Shown: positions 31,115-42,725 of the stretch, piece by piece
Position numbering within the stretch: position 1 is the first letter of the stretch
How the letters are laid out: each line of letters opens with the position of its first letter
From: Acanthacorydalis orientalis
Taxonomy: Eukaryota; Arthropoda; Insecta; Megaloptera; Corydalidae
DNA: 64,000 nucleotides
Direction: 5' to 3'
Assembly (NCBI GenBank): GCA_034766995.1
Contig: CM068323.1
Coordinates: 1,348,088 to 1,412,087, forward strand
Notes under the pieces: generated by a model
Told to the model about the DNA's origin: nothing
The model's database searches: none
Seen by the model: only the letters and a program-made list of their open reading frames with translations
Program-made: the position numbers and the translations under genes

Positions 31115-32789
31115 ATGATCCTCGCGATCGCACGTCTTCAAATATACGAAAAAATAACCAACGGAAATGGATTATATTATGACCAAATAGGAAAACTAAA
31201 GATCAACAATGATCAATGGACAATAATAACATATATAAACACCTCTCTAATACCATACCAGCTTTATCATGTAGAACGAACTCTTTATGATATAAACAAC
31301 AAATGTAATGAAATCGATAAAAAATATAATGAATTCGACAAATGCAAAAAGCTCTTGAAACCTCTCACAACAAACCTAGTCACTATAAAAGATAATCTAG
31401 AAAACATTGAACATCTAACAAAGAAAAGATACAAACGCGGATGGAATCTGAACTATATTCAAAACCATATTCGGAACACTAGATGCGAAAGACGCGGAAT
31501 ATTACGACGCCGCTATTGAAAAGGTAACAAACGACGACGAAAAATTCACAGAATTGATTCAAGAACAAATACACATCACGAAGAATGTCTTAGAAAATGT
31601 TAACGACACGTTATCTCTTGTCAAAAACAACGAAAATCTAATAAAAACAAATCTAGCTTCTATAAACGCTATTCTAAACGAAACTACAGAAGAAATCAAT
31701 CTCAACCAATTAGTTTACTAGCAACAGATCAGATAGAGATCTTAAACGAAATCATGAATAACCTACAACAAGAAATCACTTCCATATTAGATGCTATACT
31801 ATTCTCAAAGAATAACATTGTCCATCCTAAAATAATCTCTCCTAAAATCCTATATGATGAATTAACCAAAGAAATCACGAAATTACCTAGCGGACTACAA
31901 TTTCCGATACCAGTAAAACTTGAAAACATTCACATTCTTTTAGATTTAGCAGAATTGACAGTTTTTCGTATTAAAGAAAAATTAATATTCATTATAAAAT
32001 TACCATTGGTCGATATAATACAATCTATACAACCTGAATCCCTTACAAATTCCCTATAACGAATCTGACATATTTTCCTTAATAATACCTAATAACATGT
32101 ACTTGGGTATATCACAGGATAAAACGCTCTATGTATCATTAGATAACTTAAATAATTGTAAAACCATATTTAAGGAACATTATATTTGTAAAAAGGTAAA
32201 TTCATATTCAGTATATACAAACACCAATTGCGAAACTCTATTAATTGTCCAATTCTTAAAGAAAATACCGAAAGATTGTAAAACAAGAATAGTTAAAGGA
32301 AAATTTAATATGTGGAAGAGACTAGTCAACAATAAATGGCTGTATTCTCTATCAGACCCTACGAAATTAACGGTCTCATGCAATTTCAAGGATATTAATA
32401 TTAATCTACACCAAACGGGTATTTTAACTTTAAACAGATCATGTAAGGCATATTCTGACACGATACAACTTATTCCTAACGATTATATTATTACTGAATA
32501 TGAAAGACATTTAAACACAATCGATATCACGAATGACGAATGCTGTCTGATAAATGAACACTCGAACCATTTAGAAAAATTAGATCCAATAAATCTATCT
32601 AATATAGATCTTAAGGACTTTCAAGAAACGTCTATTAAATTAAATAAATTCAATGATGACTTAAATCGGATCAAAAATGAGCCAGTAATTGTCAGACACA
32701 GTTCCTCATTTTCTATCATATTTTATGTTATAATAGTTATAATAATTATATGTATTTTAATATATATATATATAAGAAATGTAAAATAA
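31115..32789 (+). pseudogene. Errantivirus-like env (baculovirus F-like), broken
   Basis: Three separate frames cover an envelope-like gene directly after pol. The first (31115-31519) ends in a basic cleavage-type motif RYKRGW followed by a shifted hydrophobic/FGTLD segment, as in F-like fusion proteins. The second region (31490-31720 and 31754-32059) is helical and Asn/Ile-rich, with stops at about 31719 and 32059. The third (32097-32789) has paired cysteines and a C-terminal transmembrane segment at about residues 205-225, with a short basic tail. At least two frame breaks and two stops separate the parts, so no envelope protein can be made from this copy. The family assignment rests on position and layout. 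Confidence 0.75.
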
Positions 32790-32944
32790 TCAAATCAAGG
32801 AACAAAATCATAACTACTAGTAACGATGAAACAGTAAACGTAGAAGAAACAATTGAACTCCAAAATCCAAGGAACGAACAAAGACCCTCAAATTCTCTTC
32901 GACTAAATTCAACTAATTAAGTTAAAAAATATTAGTTTCATTCT

Positions 32945-32960
32945 TAAAGGGAGGAGGTAA
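32945..32960 (+). promoter_or_regulatory. Polypurine tract before the errantivirus-like 3' LTR
   Basis: TAAAGGGAGGAGGTAA directly precedes the LTR start TGTTATG at 32961. Confidence 0.8.
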
Positions 32961-33777
32961 TGTTATGTACCGTAAAGTGCGTATTAGATAAGTATGGTGC
33001 AATAGCAACCTTTCACGCAATAATACCACGCACGAATGGATCACGCATATCACCTTGATAATACTATCTAAAACGTGATCCACTATCGAAATAATGATAT
33101 TTCATTTAATATAAATAGGGAACCAAAAATCAGTAAAAAAAGCTAATAATTCGACTTCAATCTCTGTCAGTCGAAATCGCTAACTGTTAATTCGTTACTC
33201 AGTGGTGGTGAACTTGTTGTTCGAAATAATTGTAAATTAATATATATGTGGGGACTTCGCCGCCACCTGCGAGCGTCGCTAGAGGGCGGCGTAAACAGAC
33301 ACTGGTACCGCGCGCCATCTTCGCGATAGGAAGCGGGGGTGTCGAGAAGACCAGTTCCGTCTAGCCCGCTTAACGAGCAGCACGCGCCTCGCTCTCGGCT
33401 CGCCAGATTGGAATCCGCCACACGTGTGGTCTCTAGCTTCTTGTGTTCGTTTATCAATAAACCATCTTTTATATATCAACGTTTTCGTTCATTTAGACCC
33501 TGCACCCACACGATCCTCGTCCTCGCGCGAATAACAATTAGGGGACTGATCGCCCGGCGATAAGTCTCCAAATATATATTAATAATATTTTAACCATATA
33601 ACAATAATAATAATTATATAAAATATTGTAATACCATATATAACCATAATATTGTAATCATATTATTAATAATAAATTTATATATGTATTAATAAACAAA
33701 GTGTACTTTCTGATCTATGGCCTTCTGCCATAGAAAGATTAATTTTTAAAAAATTAAATCATAGACTAAACATAACA
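32961..33777 (+). repeat. Errantivirus-like 3' LTR with nested insertion
   Basis: It starts TGTTATGTACC and ends CTAAACATAACA. Without the 325 bp insertion at 33247-33571 it is 492 bp, exactly the length of the solo LTR at 33850-34341, with which it aligns throughout. Beyond its end lies repeat X starting ACATCC. Confidence 0.88.
33247..33571 (+). mobile_element. Solo LTR nested in the errantivirus-like LTR
   Basis: This block is absent from the sister LTR at 33850. It starts TGTGGGGACTTCGCCG and ends CGGCGATAAGTCTCCA, imperfect inverted ends with TG...CA, and contains CAATAAACC as a poly(A)-signal candidate. An ATATA word on both sides may be the target duplication. Its parent element is not otherwise present in the window. 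Confidence 0.7.
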
Positions 33778-33849
33778 ACATCCATAAACGCAGTTGTTTC
33801 GAATTGTACGTGACATTTTTGATTTTAAGAGATTTGGATTGTAATATAG
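33778..33849 (+). repeat. Repeat X, copy 2, left part
   Basis: ACATCCATAAACGCAG to AATATAG matches 13937-14009. It is split from its right part by the solo LTR; the last four bases ATAG are the duplicated target. Confidence 0.8.
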
Positions 33850-34341
33850 TGTTATGTACCTTAAAGTGCGTACTAGATAAGTATGTTGCAATAAGCAACC
33901 TTTCACGCAATATTAATACGCACGAATATATCACGCATATCACCTTGATAATACTATCTAAACGTGATCCACTATCGAAGTAATGGTACTTCGTTTAGTA
34001 TAAATAGGGAAACAAAAATCAGTAAAAAAAAAGAAGTAATAATTAGACTTCAATCTCTGTCAGTCGAAATCGCTAATTGTTAAAATTCGTTACTCAGTGG
34101 TGGTGAACTTGTTCTTCGAAATAATTGTAAGTTAATATATATATTAATCGTATTTTAACGATATAACAATAATAATAAGTATATAAAATATTGTAATACC
34201 AAATAACTGTAAAATTGTAACCATATTGTTAATAATAAAAATATATATGTATTAATAAACAAAGTGTACTTTCTGATCTATGGCCTTCTGCCATAGAAAG
34301 ATTAATTTTTAAAAAAATTAAATCAACGACTAAACATAACA
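33850..34341 (+). mobile_element. Errantivirus-like solo LTR
   Basis: It is 492 bp, TGTTATG...CATAACA, with seven-base perfect inverted ends, flanked by ATAG at 33846-33849 and 34342-34345. Copy 1 of repeat X has a single ATAG at the same point, which confirms the insertion and the four-base duplication. It is a remnant of a full element removed by LTR-LTR recombination. Confidence 0.93.
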
Positions 34342-34420
34342 ATAGCATCGTAAACTGCGAGCGGCCGTGCAATAAAGCAATAAAAAAGGGTCATCCCAGA
34401 CGCTTGGCCGTCTGCGTGTC
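34342..34420 (+). repeat. Repeat X, copy 2, right part
   Basis: ATAGCATCGTAAACTGCGAGCGG to GGCCGTCTGCGT matches 14006-14079. It continues past the point where copy 1 is cut by an LTR. Confidence 0.8.
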
Positions 34421-34764
34421 GATGAATTCCACGCAGGCCGTGCAATTAAAAACAGACTTGCGAGAACTTGTCGGCACAGGCGATCGACGTGTCTCGACAG
34501 GATTTACCTGAGATGATGCTTGGACACCGACCTGAACGGTCGTCCCAAGTAAGAACTTTGAACTGTACCTTTGATATTTTCAAATTCTTATACTTAAACC
34601 TTTTTGTCTGAAATATTCATTTCACTTATTGTATCCGTTTTTACATTACATTTTGTTTTATTTACAATAAATATTTTGAACTTCAACACAGAGTCTTTTT
34701 ATTATTATTAAAATAAAATAGATTCAAACAATTTCTAATAGATGAATAACAACACTTAAATGAA
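34421..34764. other. Noncoding spacer
   Basis: The continuation of repeat X is followed by AT-rich DNA. No gene is seen. The last 80 bases could belong to the degraded start of the viral relic. Confidence 0.4.
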
Positions 34765-35068
34765 TTGTATGTATTATTCAAACAATCATCATCTTCTGCA
34801 TTTAATGCAATATCTGACAATGTAAATGAAACGTATTATGGCGAAGAAACGTCATTACATAAATTAGAAGAATTTCTTTCATTCCATAACGATAATAACG
34901 ATTCTTTTGAATTATTAGATTTTTTGGATAATATGTATATAAAACTTTAAATCGTTCAAATCGGAAGAAAATACAATATTTATAGTTGGTAATGCAAATG
35001 CAGGTAAAACTTATACTGCCGATATTTTAACAGATTATGTATAGTTCAAGGACAAATCCAAGTTGGTC
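34765..35068 (+). pseudogene. Parvovirus (densovirus)-like NS1 relic, left half
   Basis: An open piece of 61 codons (34765-34950) ends at a frame break. In the next frame, 34950-35040 encodes a hydrophobic strand followed by GNANAGKT at 34988-35011, a Walker A motif of the GxxxxGKT/S type, and ends at a stop. The right half (36723-37015) carries motifs that follow Walker A in superfamily 3 helicases of parvoviral NS1 proteins. The final bases, GATTATGTATAGTTCAAGGA and onward to 35068, recur at the start of the right half. The piece is an old, inactive copy with at least one frameshift. A helicase of another small virus is the main alternative. Confidence 0.7.
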
Positions 35069-35174
35069 AGAACGAATTCAAGAAGAAATGAGAGAAAGGG
35101 ATCTAAAAGAAGATCAATGTAATGACAGACAGCAATGGAGAATGGATATCGGAAGACGTCGTAGAACGTTATAA
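35069..35174 (+). pseudogene. LINE ORF2 C-terminal fragment
   Basis: About 35 codons ending at TAA 35172-35174 read as W-S-E-R-I-Q-E-E-M then CNDRQQWRMDIG. This matches the W...RV.ED...DR..WR pattern at the very C-terminus of RTE/CR1-type LINE polyproteins. A GT/TA microsatellite tail follows (35184-35218), as is common for RTE elements. Confidence 0.55.
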
Positions 35175-35223
35175 ACGGAAATTATGTGTGTGTGTATGTG
35201 TGTATATATATATATACTGGTGA

Positions 35224-36697
35224 TTGGCGAATCGCACCGGAGAAACTCGCAGCCGCACGCAGAGAGTTGGCATGATCAATCTGGGAAAAGCGCGACCTTC
35301 GTCCAGCAGCTGGGCCGCGCCGTCGCACATGGCAACGAAAAGCGACGGCGACTGGAGACCGTGCGGCGACTATCGCCAACTCAACGCCCGCACGATCCCA
35401 GATAGATACCCCGTTCGCCACATACACGACTTCTCGCAAGGCCTGCACGGCAGAAAGATCTATTCCAAGATCGATCTCGTCAAAGCCTACAATCAGATCC
35501 CAGTCGCCGAGGAAGACGTACACAAAACCGCCATCACGACGCCGTTCGGACTGTACGAATTCCTTTACATGACCTTCGGATTGCGCAACGCTGCGCAAAC
35601 GTTCCAACGGTTCATGGACGAGGTGCTACGCGGTCTGGACTTCGTGTTCGTCTACCTCGACGACGTTCTGGTAGCATCTGAAAACGAGTCAACATCGGGA
35701 GCACCTTAGAGAAGTGTTTCAACGCTTGGCAGAATACGGTGTCGTGATCAACGTGAAGAAATGTGTTTTCGGCATGAACGAGATATCCTTCCTCTGATAC
35801 GTCATAAACAACGGCGGGATCAAACCACCCGCCGAGAAAGTACAAACTATCGTCGGCTACCCGCAGCCGCAAGCAGCCAAGCAATTGCGCCAGTATCTCG
35901 GTATGCTAAATTTTTACAGAATCGGCATGCCACACACCGCACACACGCAAGCTCCCTTGAACGAGATGCTGAAGGGAGATACAAAAGGTAAAGCCCCGCT
36001 ACAGTGGACACCAGCAGCGGCGCAAGCATTCGACAAAACGAAACAAGATCTGGCAAAGGCTACATTACTCGCACATCCAAAAATCGGCGCGGAGCTCGCA
36101 CTCGTGTGCGACGCGTCAGAGTTTTCGGTAGGGGCCGCGCTGCAACAGCGGATCAACGACACCTGGGAGCCGTTAGCGTTTTTCTCGAAAAAGCTCAGTC
36201 CAGCGGAGAGCCGTTACAGCGCCTTCGACAGAGAATTGCTCGCAATCTACCTCGCCGTCAAGCACTTTCGCTACATGCTGGAAGCACGAATTTTCACAAT
36301 CTACACCGATCACAAGCCGCTGACGTTCGCCTTCCAGCAAAAACCCGAAAAGGCTTCACCCCGCCAAGCCAGACACCTCGACTTCATCGGCCAATTCAGC
36401 ACCGATATACGACATATCAGCGGGAAGAACAACATCGTGGCCGATACACTCTCACGCATCGAGGCGATCGAAGCACCGATCGATTACACCGAATTAGCAG
36501 CGTCCCAGGCATCCGACGAGGAATTAAAAAGCTTAATGCACTCGGGATCGTCCTTGCAACTAAAGCAAATACAGATCCCTGGAACGAGCGAAATGGTTTT
36601 ATGCGACACGTCAACGACAAAAGTTCGCCCATACGTAACGCAACGATTCAGAAAGGCGGCTTTTACATCCATCCACTGCCTCTCTCACTGTACATAA
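35224..36697 (+). pseudogene. Gypsy RT and RNase H fragment
   Basis: RT motifs: [19 protein letters not shown] near 35345, [14 protein letters not shown] near 35465, [20 protein letters not shown] near 35540, and [11 protein letters not shown] (YLDD box) near 35650. A frameshift near 35690 and TGA at about 35796 break the palm/thumb. The frame continues from 35885 with LGMLNFYR. RNase H follows with LVCDASEFSVGAALQQ, FDRELLAIYLAVKHFRYML, YTDHKPL and HISGKNNIVADTLSR. The sequence ends at 36697 soon after RNase H, with integrase, gag and LTRs absent. It lies inside the viral NS1 relic. It belongs to the K02A2.6-like type of gypsy, not to either gypsy described above. Confidence 0.88.
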
Positions 36698-36722
36698 TTA
36701 GTGAAATAAAGATTTAGTTTAA

Positions 36723-37015
36723 AGATTATATATAAAGGACAAATCCATAATTTTAACAAAAATTTCAATTTTCCTCTCGACGATTGTGCAGATAAACGAA
36801 TATTAATATGGGGATGAACCAAATGTAATACAAATAATTAAATTACTGTTATCTGGTGATGCTATACTCCAGCTAAATTTGAGTCTACTATACAAATTGA
36901 CAAAACACTAACTGTAATAACTTCAAATGAAAATGTTTTCCCAAGAAATGAAATGTTTAATTACCGTATGTTAAGACATAAACGGAAAATTTTTAATAAC
37001 TGGAAAAAAATATAA
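36723..37015 (+). pseudogene. Parvovirus (densovirus)-like NS1 relic, right half
   Basis: The first 25 bases repeat the end of the left half. FPLDDCADKRILIW at 36770-36811 is a Walker-B-type strand, and the D-E-P-N that follows lies one base out of frame. A helix QIIKLLLSGD follows. After a further frame change, 36869-37012 contains TLTVITSNENVFPRN, the motif C (sensor Asn) region, then FNYRMLRHKRK, the end of the SF3 helicase core. Order and spacing A-B-B'-C match parvoviral NS1. Two frameshifts and the interruption show it is inactive. I give no restored sequence. Confidence 0.75.
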
Positions 37016-37060
37016 TGTAACTGATGAATAAAACAAACCATATAAACAAATATTACTGTA

Positions 37061-37300
37061 TTGAGGGAGGGAGCCTGGCCGGCGCCGGCGTCATCGAGCG
37101 GTGGAAGAGGAGGACCATTTCCGAGGGTACCGAACTCGATCGACAATGCAAAGAAAGTAATATCGTTGTTTGGGAGCACGTATAGGAGCGAACAATTTCT
37201 TTCGAAAATGACATCCACAAAATCAGAAAATAGATCTCAGATAATCGATAAAAATTCGGAGCACACCTCACACGTTTCGACACTACTAAAACCGCACTGA
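37061..37300 (+). pseudogene. hAT transposase C-terminal (dimerisation) fragment
   Basis: From about 37142 the frame reads AKKVISLFGSTYRSEQFLSK followed by MTSTKSENRSQI. This closely follows the conserved FGSTYxCEqxFSxMxxxKSxxRxxL signature of hAT-type domesticated and mobile transposases (GTF2IRD2/ZBED-like). The preceding 25 codons are low-complexity and probably unrelated. Only this C-terminal 50-residue stretch is present. Confidence 0.65.
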
Positions 37301-37735
37301 ATATCGATTCGTTATTAAAAAAATAAGCGGCGGCGAATAAATTCGCACCGAATCTTACGTTAAATATTTGTTCGGAACTGTGTTTCTCCTAGTTTCGCTT
37401 GCGGTTAAACGGTTATATGTAATAATAAATAATATAACAACTATGATACTAATTATGATACCCTACCGTGAATGACAAATATCGAAATAGTAAAAATCGA
37501 AAGAAATAGATTTTATATAATTTTTACGTTCTTTTATTTTTCCTCGTAGAAATTATCGACCTCGTCTACATCGGACGAGTGCGATCTGGCCCGCTGCTGA
37601 AAAAGGTCGCTCGTGCCCGATGTACACGATATTATATACATACACGCACACGTGTATATATATATATATTATAAAAACATCGTTAAAAGAAACTTAAACG
37701 ATATACCGACCGACATCGAACACCGAGCGGGCTCC
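37301..37735. other. Noncoding spacer
   Basis: AT-rich with a TA tract near 37655-37670. No gene is recognised. A CG-rich patch at 37560-37620 has a weak hAT-like SAAG word on the minus strand but too little to call. Confidence 0.4.
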
Positions 37736-37850
37736 GTATGCAGATGACACGACGATCTTCACCGGTAGTACGAATGTCCGTACGGTAAGAGAAAGGTTGC
37801 AGAAAACGATGGACGCTCTGTCCACTCTGGATACTTTACGAAATGAAAAT
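37736..37850 (+). pseudogene. LINE reverse transcriptase scrap (YADD box)
   Basis: About 37 codons read APYADDTTIFTGSTNVRTV and then RERLQKTMDALSTL, the catalytic YADD box of Jockey/CR1-type RT and the following helix. A stop follows at once and nothing else of the element is seen. Confidence 0.65.
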
Positions 37851-40800
37851 TAAAATTAAACGAACCGAAAACAGGCGATCTCGAAAAAGAAAAGATACTC
37901 TATGAAAATAAACGAAATACAAATCGATTCGGAACCTAAGAACAGCAAAAATACTCTATCCGTGTGACCGGTCGAGCGACGGACAAAGAAGAGCGAAGCG
38001 TGTATCGTGTCGCTTAGCCGTTTAAATCGTGAACGCTTCGGGCAGGGGGCAGGCGATCGGTGCCCTCCGCCTTTTCTTTCGAACGAGCGTACTGGTTTTT
38101 TTAAAATTTTGCCTAGCGAACGAACAGAGGCCGGTAATTAAATTCAAGAAAACGGAAGTCTTCGAAGAAAATCAGAAGTGCAGAACTGACAAACCTGAAC
38201 CGATCGAAAAAAGTTAAAAGAAGCTCGAAAACAAAATATAAATCACATCGAACCAATCTAACTTTTCACCAATTTTATAAATTATCTATTTAAACATATC
38301 TTTTACAGCTCTGACGACATTTTGAAACATTTATTACACTTTGTTGTTCTTCTCGTTCCTAAACTCTAACGATGATCAGAAAGTGCCGGATACGAACATA
38401 AACAGAAAAAGAAACGTACAAGAAAACTATCCGGTGCGATAAATCCTGCGACGAGGCCGGTATTTTACGAAGCGCGTACCTTTTACCGATCGTCGTAGAG
38501 ATACATCGGATAACGTATCGGATACGGTTCGCTCCGAGTCGTTCGATGAAAACAAGTTCGGAGTAAAGTTATAAATTCCAAAGTTCGGAGTACATATCGA
38601 ACAGACCGGTCGACATTAATATAAAATAGGACGAATCGTCGGAAGCATAACGTAAAATCCGATTCTCTATAACGTTCGGTTAAAGATTTATTTATCGTCG
38701 AGCAAACGCGCATAGAGAACGATACGAATTTATTAAAATAATCCTTTCGTGCGACGGTCGGACGAGAAAAAGATTCGCTAGATCGACGGCGACTTTGCCG
38801 GAGGAAAGAGAAGAAACGAACGAGAATCGACAGTCGCTTCGACTGCATTCTCGAAAGAATCTCCACGATCGATAGAAAAATGTTTTCATAAACCGATAAT
38901 CGAGCGAACAAATTATCTGCACTGACCTTTTCGCTGACGTTTTGATTTACCGATCCTCTACGTACGTTTTCCGGTCGGTAGAGCGACGCTCGAACGAGCG
39001 CATAATCCGGCCGGTTTCGTGACGATTCCGGTCGACGTATCTTCGAACCATCGCCGATGAGAATCAGACGTACACGCTCGTACTTACGACGTCGGATCGA
39101 ACGTGCTTCCTTCTGAAAAAATAAAACTGAATTTACTATAGATCGCTTGCGAACTACGTAGAATAAAACGAGACGCGAGATCTAATCGTACCTACTCGAA
39201 TGACTCGGATGCAACAAAAACAGTGATAAATGGAAACATACATATCTTTCACAAAATCAGCTCGGTACGCACGTTCATGACGGTCGTTCAAGCCATCGGC
39301 GATTCCTAAGTGATACGACGGATTGAATACTTTTTAACCTCACTTTCACATGCATACAAAAGCGGATTCCCGGCAAAAAGTCGATGCCGATGCCAAGCGA
39401 CCGCACGATATAATAGACCGATTGAAATATAAATCATACATTTTAGTGCACCGAGTAAGTAGTAAAGAGTAAAATACTAAACGCATCCGCTAAGAAGCTG
39501 CGTAGTGACATGCTGTTTGTCGATGAAAAACAAATCAGTTTTGGGGTCGTTTCGCTCAAATAAATCAATTCGATAGTCCGAAATCGAAACACACGAGCAT
39601 GCTACATCATAAGAATAATTTTTTTTAAATCCGGTACCTGAACAATTTCCAATGACGAATCGTCTGTTACGTCCACACGCACACTTCGAACACCAAAACA
39701 GAAATGCGCCAAAACGATCGCAAAGCGTCGGGTCTGATTCAACGCGCACCACGCATGCGCGAATCGAAGCGCTGCGCAGGAGGGTAATAGAAGTTTTGAA
39801 TTTAAAAAAAAAAAATTTGTTGTCAGATTAAAAAATCATCTAATATAATATTGTACTTTCACTAAAAAGAAAAACATTATTGCGTATAAGTGAAAACGAT
39901 CTATAATACGATCTAGATGACATTTTCAAATCCGATGTGAAAAGATTTTGACCATCAGAGAAGGCGCAGAACGGATACATCGCTGCGACCGTCGTGTTTC
40001 GTGTCTTAGCTACGATCGCCACGATAAGATTATAAACTTCCGTCTACCCGGTACGATTACGACTAAAAAATTACACGATTCGGAACCAAACTAATCCACA
40101 TCCATGTTCTAAGACGTGGTAAATATAATAGCACTAAAAGTTATAAAATCCATAGGCTGATAACAGAATATCAACGCTCATAAGCTCTTGAAAGAATGCT
40201 TCGTTACAATACAGTTCTGATACCGTTGCTAATTCACTTTTACGAACGATTTTTTTTGTGGATTACGCCGTAGAAAAGAATTCAGTTGCGAAAATCGATC
40301 GACCGCCACGCTATAAAACGAAACATTACGTCAAGACGACAGAAAGAAGGAATTAATAAAATGTAAATCGTACGCTTTTAAACGGAAAAACCGATGACTC
40401 GTAACGGAGACGTCGTCGAAAGATAGATTTTACTCGGTGCATCGTTCTCGAATATTATCGGATTAAATACAATAATCAAAAATCAATACGTAGATATTAA
40501 AAATCTTAAAGATAATATTCAAATACGTACAGTTGTCATTTAAACCTACTACTACCGGCTATCCCGTTTCATATACTCGCCGGACGTATCGGGACACGTG
40601 CGGTAAGAGCGGAACGAAAACAACGGTTCGAAATGAAAACGAGTACGAAAAAATAAATATTTTTATGTAGACCTGTTCGTAAATACAAAACGCTGTACGT
40701 TTTACTAAGAAAAACCTTTTTCCGCAATAAAATTAGAAAAATACGAACGAAACAAAAACGATAAATCCGGTCGTTACGACGCCGACATCGTCGTAAACGT

Positions 40801-42725
40801 CACAAACTCGTTTCACTTAGAATACAATCGACTCTGTTTCGATCCCTTCGTTTCTCTCTTTATATACGTGCAAGCGCACGTGCACACGTGTATACATAAT
40901 CGTTCCCGTCGTACCTTTACGTCGAACGGCCCGCGACGAGGTTCCGTCTCCTACGTTCCGTGATCCGCTCGGAATCGGGTTCCTGCGGAACCGTGTCCGA
41001 GCTTTCGTGCTCGGTACGGCTATCGAGGTTCGGACGCTCGGCGAGCACGACGCGTACGTGTTCGACCCGATTCGTCGTGCCGTCGTCGGCCGATCGTCGA
41101 GCGTTAGGTCGTCGCGATCGTTTTTCTAAGAACAAACACGATGATCCGAAGGCGTCCGACGAACACTCGGCGTGCCGGAGAACTTCACGAGCAGAGTCGT
41201 GAAAGCCGGTGTTTGTGATCGTCGCACATAATCTACTTTTTATATATAACAATTCATGACGATGAATCCTTACGTGCGGCCTCGCAAACAACAAGATGCA
41301 TGCGTCGAGCTGACCGGCAACGTTCCTTTCGGCGGGTTCGCGCGCTGCCCACTTTCCGAGCTTCTGAATTTTTCCCATCTCGTACGGCGTCTCGAAACTG
41401 CCGCTTCGCTGGCCACCTTTTTCGCCCGCAACGGATTTTCATTCGATAATCGTAGCAAATCGACGGCACTCGATCCTCGGAGCGCGGTCGGTCACAAACA
41501 TGAAACTCGACTACTTTGAAATCGACATTTTCAAGTGCTGTCGGACGCAACGCCGTCGTCAAGAACAGAAACAATCGATTCGTACAATCTGGCAGCGTGC
41601 TTCTCTTGTCGGAATTCATGCCGAACGCACCGCAAAATATGCCGCTTCTTGTCACTCACCCATCGCGTTCACTACAGTTTTTTGAGGTTATATTATCAGA
41701 TCGATCTCGACACATGACGTTTCACAGACTCGATGCCGACTTCGTGGCGGACAACACCGGCCATTCAAGAAGGCGGGAAACCTATTTGAATTTAAAACGA
41801 TCGTATCAGAGCCACGGTCAGAGCACTGAAAAACGACAAACTTCTGCACGCACCCGACGACTCGGACCGGTTCAGATCACCTGACCGTTTTTTATGTCTG
41901 CGATTTCTTATCGAGTCTCGCTAGATCGAATTCAAATAAAATCACTTTCGGCCCGTGTTACATGTTCGAATTTACTTTTAACTCTAAGGACAGCCGGCGT
42001 CAGTGCGCCTGTACAACTGTCGGCATAACAACACAACGAACGGTCACTCTCTGCTGTATTCGATACCGTCCGGTTCTATTGTAAAACGTTTTCTGAATAT
42101 ACATCGTTAATTATCAGTACACCAGACTTATTAATCGTTGCTCATGTCCCGATCTTAAATACATCACACGCACGAGCGGTGTCTCCGTACAGTTTGTACG
42201 CAACGACGATCCACACTGACGGAAATACACAAACGTTTATAAATACGACACACTCCTCGGGGCCGCTTTACATCAGGATTGCAAGCGGTAGTGTATTCTA
42301 GCCTACTTTCTAACCGGACGTCTACTCTACCAGCAATTACAGTTCGGGCCGTTTACACAAGGCTAGTGGTTTGTCAGAGTAGAGTTTATATTCAAGTTTG
42401 AAACAACCGACCGACGACCTCTGTAAATAGAAACAAAACTTGTAAATGTGATTTTCGCACCCGTACTTCCCCTATTTTACTCTACACTACTGCGATAAAC
42501 CGGTTTGTACCGGTGCAGTGCCAGTAGGGCGCCAATAAATTCGTAGCGGGAGAAGAGGACAGTAGAGGACGGTACGCGCTCTACCGCTCACTATCCTAAT
42601 GTAAACGGGACATCATCACTCGTTCCTGACGATATCTGCGCGTGCCTGTCTGTCTGTCTCCGAAGGGCGTTCCGTCCGACGTGCACGCCTCGAAAAACAA
42701 CAGACACGATCGAGACACTTCGTCT
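37851..42725. other. Long region without secure genes
   Basis: CpG-rich, moderately AT-rich DNA of host type with no transposon signature I can name. A minus-strand frame is open from about 39085 down to 38483 (roughly 200 codons, Arg/Ser-rich). A 25-base segment at 39088-39112 has a good acceptor (TTTTTTCAG) and donor (GTAAGT) on the same strand, so an unknown spliced gene is possible. At 40917-41655 GC content rises and both strands have frames of 80-150 codons without domains. 42726 downward is the 3' side of the NACHT-ankyrin gene and probably holds its 3' UTR. Confidence 0.4.

Noticed and set aside
37560..37640. Possible hAT C-terminus on the minus strand (SAAG word)
   Set aside because: Too short and the surrounding residues do not follow the hAT signature.
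40917..41655. Overlapping frames of 80-150 codons on both strands
   Set aside because: No domain, Arg/Ser-rich chance composition in CpG-rich DNA, no supporting splice structure. Mentioned only within the region entry.
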